Origin: SB15 sp964639245
GTDB taxonomy: Bacteria > Chloroflexota > Anaerolineae > Aggregatilineales > J027
Assembly (NCBI GenBank): GCA_964639245.1
Contig: CAZXCU010000010.1
Span: 124,001 to 188,000 of the forward strand
Direction: 5' to 3'
DNA length: 64,000 nt
Numbering within the stretch: position 1 is the first letter of the stretch; every line of letters starts with the position of its first letter. The notes beneath the pieces were generated by a model. It saw nothing but the letters and a program-made list of their open reading frames with translations, did no database searches and was not told where the DNA came from. Shown here piece after piece: positions 52,564 to 60,349 of this stretch. Position numbers and translations under genes: made by a program.

Positions 52564-53211
52564 ATGTCCCAATCGTCTTTCCTCAACAACCTCATTGCCT
52601 TCATTCAACGTATTTTCGAGGAAATCTGGCTGAATATTGCGGGTTCACTCCGTAGCACCCCCGAAATCCGATTACGCTGGCTGCGTTTCATGTATTACGA
52701 AGATGCGGACATCACCATGAATCACCGTCGGGCAAAGGATGTGGTGCGTGAATTTTTGGACAAAGCCTACTACGACTACTATCACCGCTTTCTTTCTGCC
52801 GAACGCCTTGCCAAACAGCAGTTAGACCGGTTGCATCAGGGCGCACGCGGCGATGAGTTGTTGCATAACATGCAGGGCATGAGTGAAAAAATCATTGTGC
52901 TGATTGATCAGCTTCAAAATTTAGACAAATCCATGAGTCTGTACCAAGCAGACACAGCAGAAATGCAGCAACTACAAGAATCCCGCAATGCGCTGCGGGC
53001 GCGAATCGAAGCCGCGCTGAACGCTCAAGCCAAAATTCCTATTAAAATGCTGACCCTAACAACAGCAGCAGACACCCGTAGTTTTGACCGTTTGAACGAA
53101 AGTATTGACCGCTTAACCAATCGCTTAGACGATATTGCTGCGAGTTACGATGATGTGCGTGCCTATGGCGATTTAGACACAGCAATACGGCACTTGGAAG
53201 ACAGCCAGTAA
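52564..53211 (+). CDS. Helical coiled-coil protein of unknown function
   Basis: 215 residues, AAAAAGGAGTGAG upstream of the ATG. Nearly all helical with two coiled-coil stretches (about 75-165 and 178-205, SIDRLTNRLDDIAASYDDVRAYGDLD). N-terminal residues about 1-25 are hydrophobic-aromatic (FLNNLIAFIQRIFEEIWLNIAG) and may contact the membrane. No motif allows a function. It precedes the YgeY-type gene by about 80 bases. Confidence 0.6.
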   Translation: MSQSSFLNNLIAFIQRIFEEIWLNIAGSLRSTPEIRLRWLRFMYYEDADITMNHRRAKDVVREFLDKAYYDYYHRFLSAERLAKQQLDRLHQGARGDELLHNMQGMSEKIIVLIDQLQNLDKSMSLYQADTAEMQQLQESRNALRARIEAALNAQAKIPIKMLTLTTAADTRSFDRLNESIDRLTNRLDDIAASYDDVRAYGDLDTAIRHLEDSQ

Positions 53212-53291
53212 AAGCCTATAATCATGGCAATTTGCACAACTGCCACACTCACACTCCACAGCGCTGACAGTTTAAAAAATAGGAGCATTGT

Positions 53292-54491
53292 ATGTCTCAT
53301 GAAAAACTGCCCGAAATAAAAAAGCGGGTAGAAGCCAACCGCGAAAATATTATTACCTTCCTCCGTGAACTTTGCGCCATTCCCAGCTACAACAGCCAAA
53401 TTAAAGAAGTGGGCGAACGCGCTGCCGAAGAAATGAAAAAGCTCGGCTTTCGCAAAGTTTGGTTCGACCAAATGGGCAATATCGTTGGTGAAATTGGCAA
53501 CGGCCCCAAGAAAATTGTCTATGACAGCCATATTGATACAGTCGGGATTGGCGACCCGGAAGAATGGGAATGGGATCCGTTTCAGGGCAAAATCGAAAAT
53601 GGAATCTTTTATGCACGCGGCGCATGTGACGAGAAAAACAGCACCCCCGGCATGATTTACGGGTTAGCGATTGCCCACGAACTTGGCCTGCTGGAGGGAT
53701 TCACCGCCTATTATTTCGGTAATATGGAAGAATGGAACGATGGCATCGCGCCACAGGGTTTTGTGGAAGTTGAAGGCATCCGCCCCGATTATGTGGTCAT
53801 TGGTGAACCCACCAAGATGCAAATTTATCGTGGGCATAAAGGCCGTGTTGAACTCAAAATTGTCTCCAAAGGCAAAAGCGCCCATGCTGCTTCCAATCAC
53901 TTAGGCGACAACGCGATTTACAAAGTCCTACCGGTGATTGAGGCCATCAGCCAATTAGAACCCGCCTTGGGCGACGACCCCTTCTTAGGACATGGCAAAA
54001 TCACGGTCAGTCATATGGAAGTCAAAACGCCTTCCCTCAATGCTGTTCCTGACGAAGCGACGGTGTATATTGACCGCCGTTTGACATGGGGTGAATCCAA
54101 AGAAGCCGCGATTCAGCAAATTCGGGACATCATCGGCAATCGGGATGACATCAGCGTTGAAATGCTCATATACAACGATCCCAGCTACACCGGGTTTGTG
54201 CTGGAAAGCGACAAATATTATCCCGCGTGGATTCTGGACGAAGAACATCCTTTTACCCAAGCTGCCCTCAAAACACTCGAATTGGCGATTGGCACCCCTT
54301 CCCCCACTGGCGGGAAGTGGAGTTTTTCCACCAACGGTATTTACTGGGCGGGCAAAGCTGGGATTCCTTCCATTGGGTTCGGGCCGGGTGATGAAATTCA
54401 TGCCCACACGGTTTTAGACCAAGTGCCGTTGGAAGATGTGGTGCAATCCACTGTCTTTTACGCACTGCTGCCCGGCATGATGGAAAAATAA
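53292..54491 (+). CDS. ygeY: YgeY-type M20 hydrolase (selenium-metabolism-linked family)
   Basis: 399 residues. M20 metal ligands: YDSHIDTVG (His and Asp) with RGACDEKNSTPG, catalytic/metal Glu in GNMEEWNDGIAPQG, and late IGFGPGDEIHAHT. The dimerisation region GHKGRVELKIVSKGKSAHAA is normal. YgeY belongs to the purine/uric-acid degradation gene set of gut and soil anaerobes, where it probably hydrolyses an N-acyl or N-carbamoyl intermediate. No selenium-related gene is adjacent here. AGGAGC precedes the ATG. Confidence 0.88.
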   Translation: MSHEKLPEIKKRVEANRENIITFLRELCAIPSYNSQIKEVGERAAEEMKKLGFRKVWFDQMGNIVGEIGNGPKKIVYDSHIDTVGIGDPEEWEWDPFQGKIENGIFYARGACDEKNSTPGMIYGLAIAHELGLLEGFTAYYFGNMEEWNDGIAPQGFVEVEGIRPDYVVIGEPTKMQIYRGHKGRVELKIVSKGKSAHAASNHLGDNAIYKVLPVIEAISQLEPALGDDPFLGHGKITVSHMEVKTPSLNAVPDEATVYIDRRLTWGESKEAAIQQIRDIIGNRDDISVEMLIYNDPSYTGFVLESDKYYPAWILDEEHPFTQAALKTLELAIGTPSPTGGKWSFSTNGIYWAGKAGIPSIGFGPGDEIHAHTVLDQVPLEDVVQSTVFYALLPGMMEK

Positions 54492-54493
54492 CC

Positions 54494-54802
54494 ATGTACG
54501 GATTATTCGGGAAACTCATCGCTCAACCGGGACAGCGCGATGCCCTGATTGAACTGCTGCTGCAAGCTGCACAGATTTTGCAGGCAGTCGAAGGGTGCTA
54601 TCTCTACATTGTGAACAGCGACCCGAATGACCCGGATGCCATCTGGGTAACGGAAATCTGGCAAAGTCAGGCTGACCACCAAGCCTCCCTGACCCATCAG
54701 GGCATTCAAGCGATCATCGCTCAAGGCAGACCCCTGATTGCGGGGATGGGCGAGCGCTTTGAATTTACCCCCGTTGGTGGTAAGGGGTTGCACCATAAAT
54801 AA
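54494..54802 (+). CDS. Antibiotic-biosynthesis-monooxygenase-fold protein (putative quinol monooxygenase)
   Basis: 102 residues. A dimeric alpha-beta ABM barrel: MYGLFGKLIAQPGQRDALIELLLQAAQI, VEGCYLYIVNSDPNDPDAIWVTEIWQSQADHQASL. Members oxidise quinols or simply bind small aromatics. It begins three bases after ygeY, so the two are one unit, and the connection to that pathway is unknown. Confidence 0.82.
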   Translation: MYGLFGKLIAQPGQRDALIELLLQAAQILQAVEGCYLYIVNSDPNDPDAIWVTEIWQSQADHQASLTHQGIQAIIAQGRPLIAGMGERFEFTPVGGKGLHHK

Positions 54803-54815
54803 CTGGTGAATTATC

Positions 54816-54871
54816 GGATGCGATATCGTGCGCCCCTACAGATTAAAGGGGAGCCGTGACATATCATATCC
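54816..54871. repeat. Imperfect palindrome between the monooxygenase-like and carbamoyltransferase genes
   Basis: GGATGCGATAT (54816-54826) mirrors ATATCATATCC (54861-54871), with a central CCCT/AGGGG stem (about 54833-54850). Its core resembles the GTGCGCCCCTAC-type dispersed repeats of Chloroflexota. It could end the ygeY transcript or be a mobile palindromic repeat. Confidence 0.45.
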
Positions 54872-54901
54872 GTCATATGGAATCAAAATTGAGGAGAACC
54901 T

Positions 54902-55882
54902 ATGCAAACACATCTCAAAGGCCGTGACATGATCACGGAGCAAGAATGGACACTCGACGAAGTTGAAACCATCATGGAAGTCGCCTACGACCTGAAGCGT
55001 AAACGGGCGGTGGGCGAACCCCATGCTTATCTGCGGGACAAAACCCTAGCAATGCTGTTTTTCTTCACCAGCACCCGTACTCGCGGCAGTTTTGAAGCGG
55101 GGATGGCACAGTTGGGCGGTCATGCGGCGTTCATTGATTCGGACACCACCCAGATTTCACACGGGGACACCGCCAAAGAAATTGGTGAAATTTTCGGACG
55201 CTACTTTGATGCCATAGCCATCCGTCAATGCGACTGGGATTTTGGCAACCAGTACATCCGTGAAGTGGCGGCGGCCAGCCGTGTGCCTGTCCTGAATATG
55301 CAGTGTGACGTATATCACCCCTTCCAGATTCTGGCAGATTTGATGACCATTAAAGAATATTTTGGGCGCGAAAGCCTGCGCGGCAAAACCATCAATGTAT
55401 CTTGGGCCTATGCCGCCAGCTATCAGAAACCCATTTCGGTGCCACAAAGCCTGATTCTGCTAATGACCCGCTACGGCATGAATGTGCGTTTGACCCACCC
55501 CGAAGAATATATGCTCATGCCCGATATTCTTGCCCAAGCCGAAGACAATGCCAAACGCAGCGGCGGGTCATTTGAAATCGGACACGATTTTGATGCGGGT
55601 TTCAAAGACGCTGATGTTGTGTACCCGAAGAGCTGGGGCGCGATGCTGACCACCACCGACAAAGAAGAATCTGCCAAAATCGGCAAAAAATACACCAACT
55701 GGATTACCGACCAGCGCCGGATGGACATGGCGAAAGACCATGCCATCTACATGCACTGCCTGCCCGCAGACCGCAATATCGAAGTTACCGATGAAGTCAT
55801 TGACGGGCCGCAGAGCATTGTGTACCAAGAAGCCGAAAACCGCCTGCATGTCCAAAAAGCGGTGATGGCGCTGACGATGTAA
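54902..55882 (+). CDS. Knotted-type carbamoyltransferase (AOTCase/YgeW group)
   Basis: 326 residues. Carbamoyl phosphate loop FTSTRTRGSFEAGMAQLGG (about 52-70), and a C-terminal half with DADVVYPKSWGAM, HCLPADRNIEVTDE and EAENRLHVQKAVMAL. The last two resemble N-acetylornithine transcarbamylase and fit the topologically knotted branch to which YgeW also belongs. Substrate is unknown. In the catabolic set, working in reverse, it would phosphorolyse a carbamoyl compound to carbamoyl phosphate. A GAGGAGAACC ribosome-binding site precedes it. Confidence 0.82.
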   Translation: MQTHLKGRDMITEQEWTLDEVETIMEVAYDLKRKRAVGEPHAYLRDKTLAMLFFFTSTRTRGSFEAGMAQLGGHAAFIDSDTTQISHGDTAKEIGEIFGRYFDAIAIRQCDWDFGNQYIREVAAASRVPVLNMQCDVYHPFQILADLMTIKEYFGRESLRGKTINVSWAYAASYQKPISVPQSLILLMTRYGMNVRLTHPEEYMLMPDILAQAEDNAKRSGGSFEIGHDFDAGFKDADVVYPKSWGAMLTTTDKEESAKIGKKYTNWITDQRRMDMAKDHAIYMHCLPADRNIEVTDEVIDGPQSIVYQEAENRLHVQKAVMALTM

Positions 55883-55905
55883 AATAGGAATCCAAGATAA
55901 AAAAG

Positions 55906-55935
55906 TAGGGGTGCTAACAATACCCCTATTTTTTT
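55906..55935 (+). terminator. Rho-independent terminator after the carbamoyltransferase gene
   Basis: TAGGGGT/ACCCCTA stem (55906-55912 and 55922-55928) with a 9-base loop, followed by seven T. It separates the carbamoyltransferase from the carbamate kinase transcript. Confidence 0.88.
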
Positions 55936-55989
55936 CTAAAAATAGAAAAGCACTTAAAAATATAAATCTTACAACCAAAGGAGCAAAAC

Positions 55990-56943
55990 TTGAGTATTCA
56001 TACCCTACGTACCGCCGTGATTGCGATTGGCGGGAACTCACTGATTGAAGATAACCGCAAACCCGATGTGGAATATCAATGGGACGCAGTGCGGACAACC
56101 TGTCAGCATATTGCCGATTTGGTGTCTGAAGGCTGGCAGGTGGTCGTGACACATGGCAACGGGCCACAGGTCGGTTTTATTTTGCGTCGCAATGAACTCG
56201 CGGCTCATGAAGTTCATACCACCCCGCTAGACCTGATTGGTGCGGATACACAGGGGGCAATCGGGTATATGTTACAACAAGCGTTGGATAATTCTTTGCG
56301 GGCGATGGGACTCAATAAATCCGTCATCAGCATTGTGACGCAAACACTGGTTAATCCTAATGACCCGGCCTTCCAAAACCCGACCAAACCGATTGGGTCA
56401 TTTTCGGATGAAGCCACCGCACGAAAATATGAACAGCAGGGGTGGCAGGTCATGGAAGATTCCGGGCGCGGTTGGCGACGGGTGGTTGCCTCTCCCCAAC
56501 CCTTAGAAATTATCGAACTTGGGGCAATCCGCAGCATGATTAAAGAAGGTTACATTGTGATTGCAGGCGGGGGCGGTGGGATTCCGGTGGTCAGAAATCC
56601 CAACGGCGAACTACGCGGGGTCAACGCTGTGATTGACAAAGATAGAGCATCAAGTTTGTTAGCGGCGGGTATCGGCGCAGATTTATTTATTATTTCGACG
56701 GCTGTGCCACAGGTTGCCATTAATTTTAATACCCCCCAGCAGCAAAATTTATCCCATTTGACCTTAGCAGAGGCCAAAAAATATCTGGCGGACGGGCATT
56801 TTGGCGTAGGGAGTATGAAACCCAAAATTGAAGCGGTGATTGGCTTCCTTGAACGGGGCGGCCCTCAAGCGCTCATTACCGACCCGGCTAATCTCGCCGC
56901 CGCCTTAAAACACGAGGCAGGAACATGGATTACGCCGAATTAA
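55990..56943 (+). CDS. arcC: Carbamate kinase
   Basis: 317 residues from TTG 55990 with AAAGGAGC 7 bases upstream. Amino-acid kinase fold: IAIGGNSLI, VVTHGNGPQVG, VIAGGGGGIPVV, NAVIDKDRASSLLAAGIGADLFII, HFGVGSMKPKIEAVIGFL. It converts carbamoyl phosphate and ADP to ATP, ammonia and CO2. Placement next to the carbamoyltransferase supports a fermentative or catabolic role. It overlaps the PLP-enzyme gene by 19 bases. Confidence 0.93.
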   Translation: MSIHTLRTAVIAIGGNSLIEDNRKPDVEYQWDAVRTTCQHIADLVSEGWQVVVTHGNGPQVGFILRRNELAAHEVHTTPLDLIGADTQGAIGYMLQQALDNSLRAMGLNKSVISIVTQTLVNPNDPAFQNPTKPIGSFSDEATARKYEQQGWQVMEDSGRGWRRVVASPQPLEIIELGAIRSMIKEGYIVIAGGGGGIPVVRNPNGELRGVNAVIDKDRASSLLAAGIGADLFIISTAVPQVAINFNTPQQQNLSHLTLAEAKKYLADGHFGVGSMKPKIEAVIGFLERGGPQALITDPANLAAALKHEAGTWITPN

Positions 56944-58226
56944 CGACCTCCTTAGAGGAGCGTATCCCCCAAGTGGCGGGATTACAATGTATTATTTGCG
57001 GGGCAATGTATTCGCTAGACGAAGTAAAATATGTTTGCCCTGCTTGTGGCCCGGTAGGCACACTGGATGTGGTTTTGAATGTAGAGGTTCTCTGGCCTAC
57101 ACGGGTTGACCCCTTGCGGAAAGCCCATGTTTGGGATGAAGAACGCTTTTTACCAATTGCGCGGGATTTGCCCAAACCGAGTGAAACAATTCCCCTAAAA
57201 ATCGGAGATACCCCCTACTATCATTGGTCAAAAACCAAAAATCCGTATCTGCGTTCGCATCCCTTCGCGGTTAAAGACGATAGCAAAAATCCGACGGCTT
57301 CATTTAAAGACCGTGCTAGTGCAATGGTCGTCCATCATGCGCTGACCATTGGTGCATCGGTGGTGGCAACCGCCAGCACAGGCAATGCGGCGGCGGCCTT
57401 AGCGGGGATTAGTGCGGCGATTCCTCAGATTCAAGCGGTGATTTTTGTTCCGGCGACTGCCCCCCAAGCCAAAATCGCCCAACTGTTGGTGTATGGCGCA
57501 CAGGTCATTTTGATTGATGGCACCTACGACGAAGCCTTTGATATTTGCTGGGAAGCGTGCGACGAATTTGGCTGGTACAACCGCAGCACAGGCATTAACC
57601 CGTTTACCAGCGAAGGCAAAAAAACCATCGCATGGGAAATTGCCTTTAGCGGCTACGAAATGCCTGATGTCATCTGTGTTCCGGTAGGGGATGGCAGTAT
57701 CATTGGAGGAACATACAAAGGGTTTGCTGACCTGAAAAAACTGGGGTGGATAGACCGTATTCCGCGTTTAATCGGGGTGCAGGCTTCGGGGAGTTCGGCG
57801 CTGGTTCATGCGTGGGAAAATGACCTTGACCCCCAACAGATGCAGCCCCGTCCGGCGCAAACGATTGCGGACAGTATTTCATCGTCCCTGCCGCGTGACC
57901 GTGCCAAAGCATTACGGGCGGTGCGGGAAACCAACGGCGCGTTCATACGGGTGTCGGATGGCGATTTGTTAGAGGCAATTCCGGCGCTTGCCCAAGCGAC
58001 AGGTGTTTTTGCTGAACCTGCGGGAGCATCGGCGTATGCGGGCTACCTTGCCGGATTACAAAAGGGCTATATTCACCCGGATGAACGTGCTTTAATTATG
58101 AATACGGGCAGCGGCCTCAAAGACATCAACAGCGCCATGAAATCGGTGCATGGGGTCGGGGTGCTGCGTCCGGTCAAACCCGAAATGGATGAAGTTCGTA
58201 AAATCGTCGAAAAATTTGAGTTATAG
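56925..58226 (+). CDS. Threonine-synthase-like PLP enzyme with N-terminal zinc ribbon
   Basis: 433 residues. Two CxxC pairs (CIICGAMY at about 22-29 and CPACGP at about 39-44) precede a fold-type II PLP domain with the PLP lysine in NPTASFKDRAS, phosphate-binding STGNAAAA and the C-terminal EPAGASAYAG. It could be threonine synthase or a lyase of beta-substituted amino acids. In the gene sets with YgeY and YgeW, another fold-type II enzyme (YgeX, diaminopropionate ammonia-lyase) usually occupies this place. That makes a catabolic lyase plausible. Confidence 0.85.
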   Translation: MDYAELTTSLEERIPQVAGLQCIICGAMYSLDEVKYVCPACGPVGTLDVVLNVEVLWPTRVDPLRKAHVWDEERFLPIARDLPKPSETIPLKIGDTPYYHWSKTKNPYLRSHPFAVKDDSKNPTASFKDRASAMVVHHALTIGASVVATASTGNAAAALAGISAAIPQIQAVIFVPATAPQAKIAQLLVYGAQVILIDGTYDEAFDICWEACDEFGWYNRSTGINPFTSEGKKTIAWEIAFSGYEMPDVICVPVGDGSIIGGTYKGFADLKKLGWIDRIPRLIGVQASGSSALVHAWENDLDPQQMQPRPAQTIADSISSSLPRDRAKALRAVRETNGAFIRVSDGDLLEAIPALAQATGVFAEPAGASAYAGYLAGLQKGYIHPDERALIMNTGSGLKDINSAMKSVHGVGVLRPVKPEMDEVRKIVEKFEL

Positions 58227-58234
58227 GTGCTGCA

Positions 58235-59227
58235 TTGGCTAAACCCGTTCTCTCGATTGTCGCGCCGTGTTACAAAGAAGAAGAAAATGTCCCGCTTCTC
58301 TATGACCGCATCAAAAATGTGATGGAGTCGATCGGGGAAACGTGGGAACTCATTCTCATTAATGATGGCAGTCCCGATAACACCTTGGATGTGATGATGC
58401 ACATTCATCAGCAGGACTCGCGGGTCAAAATCATCAATTTTGCGCGGAATTTTGGACACCAAACTGCTGTAACTGCGGGGATGGATTACGCAGCAGGCGA
58501 TGCGGTGGTGTTAATTGATGCCGATTTGCAAGACCCGCCCGAAGTCATTCAGGATATGGTCAATAAATGGCGCGAAGGGTTTCATGTGGTCTATGGTGTG
58601 CGCGAAAAACGTTTGGGCGAAAGCAAATTTAAGTTGTGGACGGCTAAATTGTTTTATCGCATCATCTACCGCATCACCGATGTGGATATTCCGCTTGACA
58701 CAGGCGATTTTCGGTTGATGGACAGGCGCGTGGTGGATGCCGTCAACGCGATGAGGGAGCATAACCGGTTTGTGCGTGGGCTAACCAGTTGGGTTGGGTT
58801 TAAACAAACCGGGGTGATGTATGTGCGCCCGCCGCGTGAACATGGCGATACGAGCTATCCCCTACGGAAAATGATCCGGCTGGCGTTGGATGCCATCACC
58901 GGATTCTCGTATTTCCCGTTACAGGTAGCGATTTACTTGAGTCTGGTGCTAGCGATTTTATCGGTGCTGGCAATTCCGGTGGTCGCCTTTTTGCGCCTTG
59001 CCACCAGCGAGGCATTTTTAGAAGGGCAAGCCACCACCCTTGCAATTTTGCTGCTGCTGACCGCTTTTCAACTTTCATTTTCGTTTATTTTGGGGCAATA
59101 TATTGCACGGATTTACGATGAGTCGCGCAGTCGCCCCTTGTATGTGGTTTCGGATACCTTTGGTATCAAGCGCAATCCGAAATACCAACGGGTGATTAGT
59201 CCGCCTACAGAAGAGGATGAAAGCTAA
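58235..59227 (+). CDS. Family 2 glycosyltransferase, GtrB/Dpm1-like membrane type
   Basis: 330 residues from TTG 58235 with AGGTG upstream. The soluble GT-A domain has IVAPCYKEEENV, LILINDGSPDNT, DADLQDPPEVI (DxD) and NFARNFGHQTAVTAG; QxxRW-like GVREKR and LDTGDFRLMDRRV follow. Two C-terminal membrane helices (about 225-285) are typical of polyprenyl-phosphate glycosyltransferases such as GtrB, which make a lipid-linked sugar. It lies within the catabolic cluster, but its role there is not evident. Confidence 0.85.
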   Translation: MAKPVLSIVAPCYKEEENVPLLYDRIKNVMESIGETWELILINDGSPDNTLDVMMHIHQQDSRVKIINFARNFGHQTAVTAGMDYAAGDAVVLIDADLQDPPEVIQDMVNKWREGFHVVYGVREKRLGESKFKLWTAKLFYRIIYRITDVDIPLDTGDFRLMDRRVVDAVNAMREHNRFVRGLTSWVGFKQTGVMYVRPPREHGDTSYPLRKMIRLALDAITGFSYFPLQVAIYLSLVLAILSVLAIPVVAFLRLATSEAFLEGQATTLAILLLLTAFQLSFSFILGQYIARIYDESRSRPLYVVSDTFGIKRNPKYQRVISPPTEEDES

Positions 59228-59448
59228 TGCCCGATGATTTGAGTCAGGCACAGCAGTATCAAAAATTGGTGCTGGCCTATGAAGCGCTCGACCAAAAAAT
59301 TGATGCGTTGATGGAATCGGTGGGAGGACACAGCGAAAATATGTCTCCCGCCGATTTAGCCACCTATCGCCAGTTAGCCCAAGAACGCGACGAACTTTAC
59401 AACCAGATGAAAGAAATTGAGGCCGGTTGGTTGGATGAAAGCTAATGC
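59215..59448 (+). repeat. 16-base direct repeat at two consecutive stop/start junctions
   Basis: GGATGAAAGCTAATGC occurs at 59215-59230 and again at 59433-59448, each time spanning the last codons and TAATG junction (DES*, then the next ATG). The 202 bases between them are the small gene. Likely a slipped or duplicated coupling cassette. Confidence 0.5.
59227..59445 (+). CDS. Small helical protein of unknown function
   Basis: 72 residues. Its ATG shares a base with the stop of the glycosyltransferase gene, and its stop shares a base with the start of the next gene (TAATG twice). Predicted two helices (LVLAYEALDQKIDALMESVGG, ADLATYRQLAQERDELYNQM), coiled-coil like. No known motif. Being translation-coupled on both sides argues that it is real. 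Confidence 0.55.
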   Translation: MPDDLSQAQQYQKLVLAYEALDQKIDALMESVGGHSENMSPADLATYRQLAQERDELYNQMKEIEAGWLDES

Positions 59449-60116
59449 ACCCGGAAGATCGTGTGCTGGTGGGGGTCATCAAGCGCAAAAAAGATTTTAA
59501 AATTGCCCGCGAACAATTGTGGTATCGTGTGCCGCACGCCCAACTCCCGAAAGGGGTACATACCAACTACATCGGGCTGTTTTTCGGGAGGGGTTTTGGC
59601 GAGCAGGCCAGCCGCATTGCTTATTATGCCGAAATTTCAGGGCATGAATTAGTAACACGGCTTGATTTATTGCCCAACGAACCAAACCACAAACATGCCC
59701 ACGCCCAATACTATAAACTGCAATTTCGGGAACTGCTGGCAAAAATTCCACCGATTTTGAACACCCGCAAACGTCGTTTTGCTTTCATCCACACCACATG
59801 GGATCGGTTTGAGGAGGCCACAGAAATTGAAGATTTGTACAGCACGGCCGACCATCTGGTAGACCGTGTATTTTATGCGCTGAAAGAATCGGGATATGAA
59901 CCGCAGCGCACATGGGAAGCCCCACCCACCAAATATTATCCGGCTGAAATTCCGTCGGTGCGGATTGTTTGCCGTGATGGGGAGGTGGTAGCTTCCACCG
60001 ATGAAAAATCGGGCATTTTGATTGCAGCGGATTCACTGCATGAAACGTTGCAAAAAATCCAAATTGCCATTGAACAATACGGTGGGCCGATTATGCTTTC
60101 CACCCCTTTAGATTAA
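59445..60116 (+). CDS. Uncharacterised 223-residue protein
   Basis: Soluble, no signal. Patterns include VGVIKRKKDFKIAREQLWYRVP at the start, a Tyr/Gly-rich NYIGLFFGRGF, HHA-type LPNEPNHKHAHAQYYKLQFRELLAKIPPIL, and FAFIHTTWDRFEEATEIEDLYS. The alternating strands and conserved-looking Arg/His residues suggest an enzyme or nucleic-acid-binding domain, but I recognise no family. Its start is coupled to the 72-residue gene. Confidence 0.55.
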   Translation: MHPEDRVLVGVIKRKKDFKIAREQLWYRVPHAQLPKGVHTNYIGLFFGRGFGEQASRIAYYAEISGHELVTRLDLLPNEPNHKHAHAQYYKLQFRELLAKIPPILNTRKRRFAFIHTTWDRFEEATEIEDLYSTADHLVDRVFYALKESGYEPQRTWEAPPTKYYPAEIPSVRIVCRDGEVVASTDEKSGILIAADSLHETLQKIQIAIEQYGGPIMLSTPLD

Positions 60117-60206
60117 ATGTCGATCCGTGAATTCATGTGAACGCCGTGCTTCAGCGCGATGTTTACTGGCCTGATGCACTTTAATAAAATAGGACGGATA
60201 GCCAAA

Positions 60207-60273
60207 TGTACGGGCGTGGTCTCTGACCCGCCCTCATTCCCTTGCAGGGGTGGGTCTGTGACCCACCCGTACA
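60207..60273. repeat. Paired-palindrome (BIME-like) repeat in an intergenic region
   Basis: Outer arms TGTACGGG (60207-60214) and CCCGTACA (60266-60273) enclose two hairpins: GGGCGTGGTC-TCT-GACCCGCCC (60212-60233) and GGGTGGGTC-TGT-GACCCACCC (60248-60268, perfect). The two units resemble each other and are arranged as a symmetric unit. It may be a mobile palindromic repeat rather than a terminator, since no T run follows. Confidence 0.6.
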
Positions 60274-60349
60274 CTATGCGTATTTAAAAGTCAAACTGCA
60301 TAAGGCCCGTGTTTTTGACAAAATAATTACAACAGATAGGAAAAATTTG

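Noticed and set aside
60242..60349. Longer N-terminus of SsnA
   Set aside because: It covers the palindromic repeat; the SsnA family starts at MLIKNATV (60350).
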